Assembly (NCBI RefSeq): GCF_014805685.1
Contig: NC_060891.1
Coordinates: 2,562,001 to 2,626,000 of the forward strand
DNA from: Silurus meridionalis
Lineage: Eukaryota > Chordata > Actinopteri > Siluriformes > Siluridae
Reading direction: 5' to 3'
Length of the DNA stretch: 64,000 nt
Numbering within the stretch: the stretch's first letter is position 1; each line of letters starts with the position of its first letter. Below the pieces are notes generated by a model that did not search any database, was not told the origin of the DNA, and was given only the letters and a program-made list of their open reading frames with translations. Made by a program: the position numbers and the translations under genes. This document shows, piece after piece, positions 1-49,060 of the stretch.

Positions 1-608
1 CTGGGCTACGAGTAGTTTGTTCAGATTTTCCCAGCATCAGGATGCTCATATAACAGTTAATGTTTTATATCCTTTTACTCAGAGAAATAACAGAAACGTC
101 TTTATCTACGGGTCAGACTCTGAGATTGTTGGTTAATATATTTCAGGGTGGTATGATGTGGGATGGAGACAGCCTTGGAGAATCTGCAAGGACGGTGTTG
201 TGTAAGGGACAGCGTTAAAGATTTAAAAAAAAAAGTAATAATAAATAACAAAAAATGCTGACGCCATAGTATGCATTGTCTGAGAAAACGGGGAAAGAGG
301 CAGCAGAGTGTGGGTAGGTGAGGACTGAAGTATAGAGGGATGAGTTGATCGTGACAGGGATGAGGACAGAAATTGAAAAACAGTGACAGTAAGAGGACAC
401 TGATGGAGAAAGCAAGGGGACAGAGAACAGCAACTGTGATGGAACGGGTCAAGGATGAAGATGATGTTATAGTGAGGCAGGGACAGAAATGTCCTCTGCA
501 GGGGAACAGTCATAGATTGGGGTTAAATTATGTTTGTTTCTTTTCCTGAAAAAATCCGAGAGCTTTGATTTGTCCAGCGCTGATACCTTATGGAGTGTTT
601 CCCCTCAC
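1..608. other. vrk1 intron sequence, no feature seen
   Basis: This stretch lies beyond the donor of the last vrk1 exon in the window (minus strand). I looked for the remaining VRK1 C-terminal exons and found none; they should lie to the left. Open frames here are low-complexity and unsupported. Confidence 0.5.
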
Positions 609-1985
609 CTGGCTCATGTCCTGTAGTAAAACAGCTCTTCATGAAATCTCTAATGTTGCTGCGACATCTAAAAGAAAAAAACGACTTTATTCTGTAAATG
701 GTATTAAATTATATCCAGCATTACATACGTAAATAAAGAACTGTTTAATAACAAATTGCATTTTTTTTTGTTAATATATGAAAAATGACTAAAAAACTGG
801 CCTCATTAAAAATGCAACAATGTATGAATATGTATGATATGCAAATTAGACACATGCCTATGAAGTCCTGCCATGGTAAATCCATTAAACAAAAAAAATG
901 GACATTAATATCTGAATCTCGTAAAGGAAACATCTGTCGGCCAACGCCAGGTAACTGCTTATTGACGTCCCTCGTTATCTGTGCTAGGAGAACTAGCTTA
1001 CTTTCACAATGAGCGAATTTCAATATACCTGAATTGGCATAATCATGTTTTAATTATTTATTTATATTTTTTTGGGAAACAAATTTATAATAAAACCACA
1101 GTTTTAGCCCTGGCCTGCTTTGAGACGCATTAAGGCATTTAGAACATTAAACCCACCGTATTTTCGAGTCTCGGACATAAACAGGGTCCTGGAGTTTATC
1201 CTCCCAGGGCAGGCGGCTGCACAGCCACTGGATCATACAGTAGCCCAGGATTTCAAGATCGCCTCTTCTTGAGGGAGCTGTAAAGAAGCAGGACAGTAAG
1301 CAAAGCTGACCGTGACGGAACCAAGATGGCAATAAATCGGCACACTGGAGCGTCCCTTGTGCCCTGTGGGCTGGCTAATATTAAGTATAATCGGTTCATT
1401 AATTAAAGATTTCATATACACACAAACTCCGTGATGCGCATCGATGCTGGTGAACTCGATGGTTCCGTCGTGGCATTTCTTCGGGTCCTCCTTGTATTCC
1501 TTCGGCACGCCTTCCGGCGAGTATCTGTAGGCCAGTCCGTAATCCACCAAGTAAACCTGCCACGAAATACGCGCAGACAATTTCAGAATGATAAATTAGA
1601 AAAACAACGGGGGGGGATAAAAAAAAAAGAAAATAAATAAATCAGCAGTACCGAGCCACTAATCTCAAGGGGCCACTTTTTAAAAAATTCTAGTTTTAAA
1701 ATAGCGGTTTAATAATACACTGCTGATACATTATTAATCTCTAAATTAAATGTTTGGCCGTGCCTCTGCCTACCTCCCCCCTCCCTTTATTTGCTTCAGA
1801 CTCATCTCAGCAGTCATTTAATATCGACTGTTTACACGCTAAGCATAAAAAGCTTAAATTATGTCTCATTAGGCGAAGGCAGGAAAAGTGAAAATGTTGC
1901 AGTGATTTGGTGCTGAAATAAGGCTTCACAAACAAAATGTTTTTTTTTCCCCCAACCAGTGTTTACAGCAAAAGGCAGGAAACAA

Positions 1986-2016
<31 letters not shown>

Positions 2017-2057
2017 TAATTACATACATACCTACATAATTATGTACTCCTTCTTTC

Positions 2058-2133
<76 letters not shown>

Positions 2134-3800
2134 CTACTTAACCTTTTGAAACTTAAATGGAATTAACTGGGATTATACTTCATGCATCAACTCAATGACC
2201 TATAATGACCAATTCTGGATTATTTTGTGTATGTGGGGGCGTGGCCTCAGTAGACCTGCAATAAGTGTGTTGTGTGGATCAGATTGATGAATGTGCAGTG
2301 GAGAAATTCAACAGAAATCTCATTAAATCTGGTTGTTTTAACAAAGATTATCTAAATGTAATTTCCCTGATAAGGGATAACCTGAAAATTTGTACATTTG
2401 CAGTTCATTGCCATTAATTCCTATATTTTCCCATTAAATCCCATGGAAAGTTTCCAGTCCTGATTGCAATTACATGGGATGTCATGAATTTACATAAAAC
2501 AGCTGATGTGGAAACAGAAAATCAAACTTCACAATTATATCGAGGAGAACAAAACTGTCTGAAAAGTCTTCTTAGCAAATTTATTTTCAACTATAAATAA
2601 ATAAGCTTAGTTTAATGCTACACGAGTCCAATTGGAGCAGGAACTAAAACCACAAAACCTCACATGCCAAAAGTAATCCTTAGTTCCAGTGGCTACACGT
2701 AATCTCTGCTAAATACAGGTAGTCGTCTTCTTACGACAAACCGGTCGTAACACAATTTGGACGTAAGTAGAGTAGGCTATATGTACAGTACTGTGAAATG
2801 ATGTTATAAAAATCTTTAAGTAGTATTTTGTCATAATTTTATTTTATTATTGTTAAACTGTATATATCATCATTTTCTTTGTTCATTTTATGCCATTTGT
2901 ATCATCGCTACACCATTTTGTTTCTTACTGTCGTACGCCGCGGCTAGCGATTGTGGTTGTATAGTCGAATGGTCGTAAGTCGACGACTGTCTGTACTCTG
3001 AAATGCACGTGCACAGAACTGACCTGATTGGGGTTTTTATGAGAGAGCAGGAGGTTGGAGGCTTTAACGTCGGCGTGGACGTATTCGTGGTCATGGATGT
3101 ACTCGAGGATGTCGAGCTGGAGAGAAAACGGAGAGGAGTTGTCAGGTGAAAAGTAGTTACTGATATGGAGAGATCTATGATTATACAATTCATATTATAA
3201 CATTTATGGCATAAAGAGTATCATATATATATTCACACATACACACAGTATCTCACATCTCAGTACACCCCGCGACCATTTGAGTGCGTCTGGAAAAACC
3301 TCTGCATGACCCTGGCCACTGTACTGTAACTCAGTTTCTCAGGGTAACTGAGGGTGTTACTGATGATCTTATAGCCTCTGCATCTTTGTGGAGAGCAACA
3401 ATTCTGATTCCCAAAAATCCTCAGTGTCTTTACCATGAGGTGCCATGTTGAACATCCGGTGTTCAGTATGAGAGAATTAAACTCGAAGCAGCAAAATCTA
3501 ACTGCTCTAATACAAAACACACAAATGTGTATGGTCCTGTCAAGCAGACAGACTTCGTTACACCAAGTACAGCTGTTATAACTTAAAGTGTACTCAGAAA
3601 TCACCAGCTATTTCGACAATAATGGATGTACGAGTTATTTTTTAGAGGACAGTAAATCTTTAATGCTGTACAAGCTGCATATTGACTCAAATATAACCAA
3701 CCTATATCTCTATATATATTTATTTCTATAGTATTTTTTGAGAAGATGTACTATAATGGTTGCTGAAATTTCATAAGTGTACTCACTGTGGTTGTGTCTA

Positions 3801-3873
<73 letters not shown>

Positions 3874-5417
3874 CTTTTTCCCAATCTAACTCACAAGTCT
3901 AAGGCCTAGCTGTAGAACCAGCTTGCGTGGAAATCTCTTGCCGCCTTCCTCAAACTTCTTCTGTAGATCCGTACCGAATCGGTCCATGACCATGAACCTG
4001 TACCTAAAACATCACATCGTGTCATCACGTGTCATTTACTCATCAGTGCGATATTGCAAAAAAGTAAAAAAGCCACTCTCTCAACCTCATCTTACCTCTT
4101 TCCTCCTTTCTCATGAAGTCCTGAGCCCCAATATTTTGGCACCCCCAAGTATTTGAGTTTCCGAGACTTTATCCAAGTTCCGACTGGAAAAAAAAACAAA
4201 GTCAGGAATGTATGTTTCTTCCATAAATATGCATATATAAATAAAACAGGGAAAAAAAAAAATCAAGAAATTGTAATAAGGACTATTCTGTATTCTGGGA
4301 GTTAACGTCCTATCATATGCAGAAAAGAAAGAAAGAAAAAAATCACCACTCAAAAATAATATAAAGGTAGAAACCCCGGAGGGACGACAGAGAGAAAGGC
4401 AGGCGCAAAGTAATCTGCTGGTGGGACAAATATTTACCAACGTCACAATATCCTAATGAATAAACCATGAGCACTGGTTAGTAATATAACAGCTAATTGT
4501 CAAGGGATGGTGACATTTGGGTTGTTATTAAATAAAATGCATTGCTGTGACCTCGAGGCAATCGGTGTTTGTGCATCTCTGCACGCCGAGCCTGGAACTT
4601 TCTTTAATTAAGGGACCAGCTCTTTTTTTTCTTTTAGATCAGAGTGTTTCATAAAGCCTGAGAGAGTGAGTTTGGAGTCAGGAGATCGTACTTAGTTCAG
4701 GTTTGGCGGCTCGCATGTAAAACTTCAGCTCGGAGAAGAGAGGGCCGTTATCGCTCGGTTCCTACAGAAAAAAAAAAACATCAGATTTAACAGCAAATCA
4801 CACTTTCAGAAGTAAGTAAAATAACTAGATCTTGGACTCTAACTCTCGATCTGGACTACAACTTTCTGATTTCAGAACCAAACTTGCGCAAAAATTGTGT
4901 AAATCCATAGAATTTCGGAATATTTTTCCGTTTTGGATTAAATCTGCTGAAATCAGAATCTTCTGACCAATCGGAATTGTGGAATTGCCAAATTTCTGTT
5001 GCTGGATATAATGAATTAAAGGATATGGACATTTCTGGTTCTGCAGAAATACTGTAGAGCTCTTGCATAGGAAGAAATGCAGCCCAAATAAATGATAAAG
5101 TTCACAGCTCACCACTTTGATGACGTAAGGTGCATCGGGTCCGACGGCCTTTGGCGTATTGTCGCTTGCTGAATGAAAAGAGCGATGAATGTAGTTCATG
5201 TGTTGGCAACGTGATTACGTCTTAAGAAGTCGCATTAAAGGGTGTGGAGATTCTTACCCAGATACAGCAGGCCGAAGCCTCCCTGGCCAATAGGTGTCCC
5301 GAGCTTCCAGGTTTTCTTCGCCGTGTCAGTCAGAACCTCTCCGGGGGGAAACTCCTCGGCCAGCTTTCTTTTCGCCGGGCCTTTTGCTTTCCCAGCTGCC
5401 TTGGCTTTGGGTGGCAT
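609..5417 (-). CDS. vrk1: Serine/threonine kinase VRK1, 5' part (nine coding exons, 3' end outside window)
   Basis: Vaccinia-related kinase 1 is a nuclear kinase that phosphorylates chromatin proteins such as BAF and histone H3 (family knowledge). Coding exons, 5' to 3': 5417-5258, 5168-5113, 4761-4692, 4183-4096, 4003-3895, 3116-3024, 1556-1424, 1277-1157, 667-609. They join in phase to 296 residues of an expected ~400. The protein starts [12 protein letters not shown] and has the loop GQGGFG near residues 44-49, the lysine of YVIKV at 71, the catalytic motif HADVKASN with Asp177, and DYG at 197-199. These numbers equal the human VRK1 register as I recall it. An AG at 5424-5425 shows that the start-codon exon also carries a little 5' UTR, so a non-coding first exon lies upstream. 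The C-terminal nuclear tail is not in the window. The usual HGD is HAD here. Identity is very secure. Confidence 0.95.
1985..2132. repeat. (CA)n microsatellites in vrk1 intron
   Basis: Two CA arrays, about 1985-2011 and 2062-2132, are separated by ATA-rich sequence. They lie in the intron between the vrk1 exons at 3116-3024 and 1556-1424. Simple-sequence repeat only. Confidence 0.95.
2715..2994. mobile_element. Small inverted-repeat transposon (MITE-like)
   Basis: The left end (ACAGGTAGTCGTC..TTACGAC) is the approximate reverse complement of the right end (GTCGTAAGTCGACGACTGTCTGT). The element is about 280 bp with no coding capacity, which is typical of a non-autonomous DNA transposon. Its right end is only about 30 bp from the donor of the vrk1 exon at 3024-3116. 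The family was not identified. Confidence 0.7.
3812..3872. repeat. (TA)n microsatellite beside a vrk1 splice donor
   Basis: About 30 TA units begin roughly 20 bp inside the intron that follows the vrk1 exon at 4003-3895 (minus strand). Confidence 0.95.
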
Positions 5418-5588
5418 TTGGACCTGTTCTTTAACATTACAAAAATGTACCGATTAGCTGAGAATGGCACTAATGCATTCATTTAGTTCATTATTTCATT
5501 ATCAATTGTATTAAGAACCAAACTATAAAATAATGCGATAATTTGGGGAAAAAAAACATTAAAATAGCTGATCGGTCAGATCGGTGTT

Positions 5589-5842
5589 GACTGATTTGCA
5601 ATAACAACTTTCTTTCGGCTTCTCCCGTTAGGGGTCGCCACAGCGGATCCTCCGCATGTTTTGATTTGGCACGTTTTACGCTGGATGCCCTTCCTAACGC
5701 AACCCTCCCCAATTTATCCGGGCTTGGGACACTGAGAGTGGCTGGGGATGGTTCCCGGACCGGGAATCAAACCCGGGTCGCAGCGGTGAGAGCGCTGCAT
5801 CTTAACCACTAGACCACCAGGGGAGACTGATTTGCAATAACA
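5589..5842 (-). mobile_element. tRNA-Glu-derived SINE with target-site duplication
   Basis: On the minus strand the element runs from 5824 to 5607. Its head reads like tRNA-Glu (start TCCCCTGGTGGTCTAGTGG, anticodon-loop region with CTC, then a T-arm GGTTTGATTCCC), giving the internal A and B boxes of a pol III promoter. A body and a tail ending CCGCTGTGGCGACCCC..AGCCGAAAGAAAG follow. Both flanks carry the same 18-bp sequence, GACTGATTTGCAATAACA, at 5589-5606 and 5825-5842. This is a perfect target-site duplication and suggests a fairly recent insertion. It lies upstream of the vrk1 start codon, probably in the first intron. It is not a functional tRNA gene: the acceptor stem is not followed by a terminator and the SINE body continues. 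Confidence 0.9.
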
Positions 5843-6679
5843 GCAGCAAGAAAATCCCAGGTTAATATTAACACTCACTTTAATGCTTCTCGTAACTGTT
5901 TATTGAGAGACGACTCGTACACAAGTGACTACACAGCAGACTCTTTACATGATCAGAGTGTAATAAGATATGGATGACGAGGTTTCTGGAATGAGTGTAA
6001 GCGGTTTGTAGCGGTAAATAACTTTTCCACCACAGGAAAGTTTTCAGGACAGAGGGGATCACGCATTTTCTTGGTGACAGTATAAAGCATGGGCAGGTGG
6101 TGGTAGTGAAGGAATGGCTGTATTTAGCCGACATAATGGAATAGAAGTGATACAATAACTTCTTGAACTTTGAACTTTTTGGCATTAAATCCATAAATGA
6201 ATGAAAAGTAGAACGTATCTGTGAACGCAAGTGTTGGCAAACTGAAGCTGCATAACTCTGAAAAATCTTCCTTCGACATTAAACACATGATATTTAAACA
6301 CTGATAATTCTTTGAATATGTGTAGAATCTCAACTATTCCCACCCCCCACTTTCCACAAAACTTAAAAAAAAGCAGTACCAGTGTCTATTACATGAAACC
6401 GAAACAGGTGTTTTATCACTATTGAGCACTGAAAGTCAGTCCTCTTTTCGTCACGTGATACTTCTGACATGACATCATGGCTTGTACATGATATAATTTG
6501 CATATTATTTATATAAATACATTTATATTTAAAACAAAAAGATCATTATTGCAACCTAAAATGTGATTTTTTTACTATTCCTAAAGGTTCCTCAACACTG
6601 CCTAGGTAGAATAAAGCATAAACAATTTTTAATGTTGATTTTAACTTATAATACAGCACTTTTATAATACTGCAAAAAC

Positions 6680-7200
6680 CGCATCATTCGAAATCTCGCG
6701 GAATCTCGCGATATCTCGACATTCAGCCTGTTAGCGTAGAGACTTGTCAATATCGTCAGTTATTAAAAATTAAAAATAACAACGTCACGTTCACGTTCCT
6801 TTCGCCTCTAGCATTCAAGATATAATAAATAAGTTACAGCAATAATATAATAAAGCAATAACTTTATGCAGCATATTAAAGCATTTATATATTACAAATA
6901 AAAGCCTAAACATTCAGGCGCGCGCGTCGGTTGAAGTTAGCTCGCTATGCTAACACTGCGATGCTAACTTCGCTAACAACTTCAATAACAAACAGCCTTA
7001 ATAACTCAGTGTATCTTTTATATATGTATTAATAAACGACTACAAAACACCACAGACCTGAATACAAACACTTAGTGAGAATTAACACCGCCGCCTCAAA
7101 CCTCCAAACTTCCCGCACTGCTCTCACTGCGGAAACGAACCGAGACACCTCATTGGTCAGCACGGAAACACGCAATTTCCGGTTGTCACGCAGGGATTTG
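6680..7200 (-). promoter_or_regulatory. Probable vrk1 promoter and first-exon region
   Basis: The stretch has more CpG than its surroundings and lies 1.3-1.8 kb upstream of the first coding exon. It contains TCTCGCG at 6694-6700 and again at 6704-6710 (the second extends to TCTCGCGA), a core-promoter/ZBTB33-type motif. A CCAAT box in vrk1 orientation lies at 7152-7156, and a run GGCGCGCGCG lies near 6918. A possible donor CAG|GTCTGT near 7057 would end a non-coding exon 1. The start site is inferred, not seen. Confidence 0.45.
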
Positions 7201-7289
7201 TAGTTTTTTTTATTCACCCGCCCCTTTCCTTAGAATAGATTTATTCGTTCCACTATTTAATGCTTTTCATTACACACACAAAACTTCAG

Positions 7290-8230
7290 ACATGCAATGG
7301 GCCTAAACAACAAATAAACAAATACATGAATACACAATCAAATAAATAAAGATCATATGTGGGAAAAAAAAATTAACCATGTATAACTATCAAAAATAAA
7401 TAAACTGTGTAAAGACATAAAATGTGAAAATAAATAAAATGTTTGTAAACAAAAAAAAAAAAAGATTGTACGGAAATAAAAATAAAATAAATAAATAAAT
7501 AAATAAATAAAACAAACCAAATGTGGGAATAAATAAATTATTAAAAATAATTTGTAAAAAAAAAAAAAAAAAAAAAAGAGAAAGAAAATACATACAAAAT
7601 CTAGCACGTGGGATAGATATATAATTTCAAAAAAAAAAAAACAGTAATAACGTGGCAATACATAAGTTACTGTTTAAAAAAAAATTCACGTAATAAATCA
7701 TTTGTAAAAAAAAAAAATCAAATAGAATAAATAAAATATTTGTTAAAAGAATAGATATAAAAAAAATCATGTGTAATAAATAAATAAGTTCTTTAAAATT
7801 TATCAATCACATGTGGGAACAATGAAATTATTTGTATTAAAAAACACGTTAAATAAAATAAATAATTAGAAAAAAATTATGGGAATGTGGGAACAAATAA
7901 TTCATTTGTAAAAAAGAAAAAAGAAAAAAAGAAGTGAAACAAAATAAATCATTTGAAAAAAAAACAAGTCTTTGGGAATAAATAAATCATTGTTAAAAAT
8001 AAAAAAAAATGCACATAAATATATGTTAATAAATAAATAAATGTATTTGTAAAGAAAATTAATGAATCATGTGGAATAAATGTTAAAAAAAATATTACAA
8101 ATGGACATAAATAAATCATGTAAAACTAAATAAATCATATACAAATATATTAATCATGTAGAATAAATAAAGAATTAGTTAAAAATCTTATATAGAAATA
8201 AATTCATCATGCTGAAATAAATGGATGTTT
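7290..8230. repeat. A-rich AAATA/AAATAAAT low-complexity tract
   Basis: Nearly 1 kb of degenerate AATAAATA and poly-A runs between the vrk1 promoter region and the PPP1R37-like gene. All open frames here are Phe/Leu/Tyr-rich reverse reads of the repeat. Confidence 0.85.
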
Positions 8231-8581
8231 TTTTTTTTATCACAGAATCACATTCAGGGTTTGGTTCTCTTGGTTCCAGGTTGTATTTTTAAGCAGTGTG
8301 TTTACTCAATGCTGAACTACAAGGAGCTCCATGAAGCACTCGGGTCATACATTATTGACATGGTGGTGTCCTGTAGCAGCTTTGTAAAGGCTTTAAGCAC
8401 AGGTTTCTTGTTTCCATATGCCACCTGACTGCTTCGGATCTGTGACAGAACCCTTTCTGTCCTTGAGTGGACATGTGGCTGTTCTTTGTGGACCCAAACT
8501 GTCCTTCGTAATGACTGCCGATATCGCAGGAGTGATTCGAATTGATCGTGGGAAGCCTCTAATATCCGATCGACAGCAGTG

Positions 8582-45385
<36,804 letters not shown>

Positions 45386-45389
45386 GAGA

Positions 45390-45395
45390 AATAAA
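45390..45395 (+). promoter_or_regulatory. Poly(A) signal AATAAA of the PPP1R37-like gene
   Basis: The hexamer begins five bases after the stop codon (45383-45385). A second AATAAA is at 45426-45431. The 3' UTR may be very short. Confidence 0.55.
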
Positions 45396-47499
45396 TACGC
45401 CACGAATAACCCGTAAACTCGGATTAATAAAGCTGAAGCGTCTCCCGTTCCTAATGAAGCCGTGGCCTCCCTGCTGTTTCCAACCTAATGTTCCTGCTGA
45501 GGGCTTTTTTTTTCTTTTCTTTAGAAAAAACCTGCTCCGAAATGTGAATTACCTTGAAAACCAACAGAATGCTTTTCTTTCTTTTGCGCTTTTTGTCACT
45601 TTATTAGAGCGCTGAGTCGGTTCTGTTCGCCAGGCTTCCACCTTCGCTTAAAGTAAAAGACCAAAGTGTGTGTGTGTGTGTGTGTGTTAATGTAGTAAAA
45701 CACCGCATAATTTACCAAAAAAAAACACTATTTCTATTCTCTCACTCGAGGAGAGAAACACGACGTGTGGGAAGACGAACATATGTGAGGACGAGGAGGC
45801 CGCGATTTACGTCGGCTCGTATCCGAGTCTGCGATTAGCGTGTGTAGCGTGTTACTCTGCGCGCTGAATGCCGCGTTGAAAGAAAGAAAACGAGGTACGG
45901 TGAAGCTTCGAGCTGTGAGTTTAAAAGGTATTGTTTATGGAAAGAATGTTGCAATCACTTTCGGTTCTTTCTTTTTTTTCTTCCACTTAGTAAAACTCAA
46001 TTATTACACGGAACCTATGTTTACAGCGACGTGAAATATATTCACTATATATAAATATATAAAAAGTGGATCATATTTAACGTAAACAGCGTAGTGTAAT
46101 TAGCGTCTATTAGTATGGTGCGATTTCTATTCGTTTCGAACTCGTTCTCTTTATTGAATCAGTGCGACTAAAGAATTTTTCTAGAAGGTTTCGTTCTTGT
46201 GCGGGGAAGGAGATTATCGGGAGCGATTCGGGATGCGTTGCTGAGGCGTTTCGTAATAGATTTCTTAATTGTTTGACCGGAGGAAAAAGGAGGAAGAGAA
46301 AAATGTAACCCAAGGCAAAACTCTTAGTGATGGATGTCTAATCCCAGGCAATGCAAATTTAGAGTATAAAAAACAAAACAAAAAAAAGTACAGTTCTCAG
46401 GTTCAAACACTCGTCTGGGAGAATCCCAGATTACTCCGATGTGCTATGATTGGCAGGTGTGTGTAGAGAAGTGGGTGTAGATGTGTAGATCAAGAACACA
46501 CACAGTTACTGATGTGATTTCAGTTTCATGCAGGATTGCAACCCCCCTTTCGGTTTGTGCCCCTCGGCACGGGGCAGGGGCAGATTGACAGAGCAGCATG
46601 GTGCCGAGCCCCGCTGAGCCGACGTCGCCCACCCCACACACACACACACACACAAAAAAACACACACACAAGATCTACCTGATGTTTTCAAGAAAGACTT
46701 CCGTCTCTTCAGCTCTGATGCCGGTGGCTTTGGAAGTGGCAGAACATGAAACAGATGTACAGACGATGGGAGAGACGCTCTCTACATCAATACGCGAGGA
46801 ATACCATTTTTAAAGTCGTTTAGTTTCAAGCGCGGGGACGGACGCGACGGTTACCTAAGAGCCGACGGTGACGATTTCTGGAGGACGTGAAGATTAAACT
46901 GCAAAAGAGGTCAACACAAAAATAAAGCATTTTACAAGAAATAAAAAAAAACAGAGACAAAAAATATTTCAAAATGAAAACTGTCATGCCAAGACATGCG
47001 ATACAAACCCCAGATAATATTTAGGAATACATCCAAACATGTTGGCCTTAACAAAAAAGACTATAGATTTGTATTATATATTTATTTAGCATATTAATCC
47101 TTATTTTTTTATCATTTCCTATTATCTGTGATGCAATGCGCTTTTACCGAACGTAATCGGGAAAATCTAGCTACGTTTGACGCTGCGCGGCGGGAGCGAT
47201 GCTCAGCGCTGTAATTTCCATGGCGACGCGTGTTAATTGTAGGGGTGCCAATAGTTTTGGAAAGCATGTTGTGTGGAAAAATCACTGCTGAAATTATTTA
47301 ATTGGATTTTGTGTTAATGTGGCGAATAGATGTATTAAATAATAACAATAATAATAAAATATAAATAATAACAATTTGTCCTTTATATTCCTAAATGATT
47401 ATTATCATTCGGATTATTCTAATGATGATGATTATCCAGGTGAGGAATCAGCGAAGGTCTTCCACGCCGTTAATAATGAGTAATGCTGTAAGTGACCCG

Positions 47500-47830
47500 C
47501 TCGCGCACTCTCATCAATCACCTGAACGTTTCACTGACTCACCAAAGAGACAGCGCGCGAGGAGCTCGGTGCGCGTGACGCACGCTTCTTGGAGGTGTTC
47601 CCCCGGTTTGATGGATTTCCGGCACGCTCTCCCAGCAGCCCCGCTGACCGCGGCCCTCTTCTCCTCCTTCCTCCTGTCAACACGATGCTGAGCGCGATCA
47701 GTCGTGAGGCGAGCGCTCGCCGCGGGCCGCTCCGATTCCTCGCCGTGTCCTCTGGCCTCTGCCCCAATGCGCTTGCGCGCTCGTGATCTCCGCCGTCTGC
47801 TCACGGGTGTGTTCCGGTGTGGAGAACCGG
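47500..47830. promoter_or_regulatory. Orphan CpG-island-like block
   Basis: About 330 bp dense in CpG (GCGCGCGAGGAGC, GTGCGCGTGACGC, CGCTCGCCGCGGGCC) with both neighbours AT-rich. It lies 2.1 kb past the PPP1R37-like stop and 3 kb past the ak7 stop, so it is not an obvious promoter of either gene. Confidence 0.45.
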
Positions 47831-48419
47831 CCCTCGCTCACTGCTCACCCTGAGAGACATTCACATAAATACTCAGCTCATCAGCGTTATATACACACCT
47901 TATATTATTATTATTACTATTATTATTACTGATACTACGACCAGTAATAATAATATAATAACAACTTAATTACTGCTTAATAATAATTGATATCCAAAAT
48001 ATAAGCAAGTTACTGAAATTTACAGGGTTTTTTATTAGTGTAATTCATTTATTATGAATTATAATAAAATGACATAACTGCATAAATGCATGCCTAATAA
48101 TAATAATAATAATACATATATTATAACTAATAATAACAATAATAATTACAGCACAAGTTACATTCTGCTAATTCTTTAACATAATTAATATTGATTATAT
48201 GTAAAACAGTCAAATGAATTCAAATGAAAAGCTAATTAGGCAGTTTTACTAGTGAAATAACAATAATGCTAATAATAATAAATGTAATAATAATAATAAT
48301 TACAGCAGTTATATTCTGCTAATTCTTAAACATAATTAATAATGATTATATTTACAACATTCAAATGAATACAAATGAAAAGCTAATTCAGGAGTTTTAC
48401 TAGTGAAATAACAATCACC

Positions 48420-48421
<2 letters not shown>

Positions 48422-48466
<45 letters not shown>
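48422..48466. repeat. (AAT)n microsatellite
   Basis: About 15 AAT units, intergenic. Confidence 0.95.
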
Positions 48467-48467
<1 letters not shown>

Positions 48468-48692
48468 TCGAAGCTGTACTGCTTCTTTTGGTAATTAGTG
48501 TTATTCTGTGTATCTGAAGAATGAACGGCGCTGAAGAAGCCAATAAAGAGTGTGAAAGTTTACTTTCGAGAGAAAGTTTAACTTTGGGTCGTTCTTCTTA
48601 AAAGAGAACGATTATTTAAATGCAATGTTATTTTTGATCGGTCGTAATGCACAACAGTGTGTGCCCTCTGATCAATGAAAGCATTTTCTGGC

Positions 48693-48697
<5 letters not shown>

Positions 48698-48738
<41 letters not shown>

Positions 48739-48858
48739 CCAATGATAAATATTGGCAGTTCAAGAAAATGTGCTTTACTTCGATTGAAGAGAACATAATG
48801 GTATTCACATGGGAGACGTCCCGCTGAGACAGACATACACACATACAAACACATGCGT

Positions 48859-48898
<40 letters not shown>

Positions 48899-49015
48899 TT
48901 GTTCCTAAGCAACAAAACACACTCATTCTGTAAGTGCCAATGTGTTGATTGTCAATGGCCAGTGAAGTCCATGAATAGCAACAGTGGGAAACTTAACAGC
49001 CAAATTATGGATATG

Positions 49016-49052
<37 letters not shown>
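48698..49052. repeat. (GA)n and (CA)n microsatellites
   Basis: GA array at 48698-48731; CA arrays at about 48858-48896 and 49017-49052. Confidence 0.95.

Positions 49053-49060
<8 letters not shown>

Noticed and set aside
5750..5824. Possible tRNA-Glu gene
   Set aside because: The tRNA-like part is the head of a SINE: it continues into a SINE body and tail, and the whole unit is flanked by an 18-bp target-site duplication.
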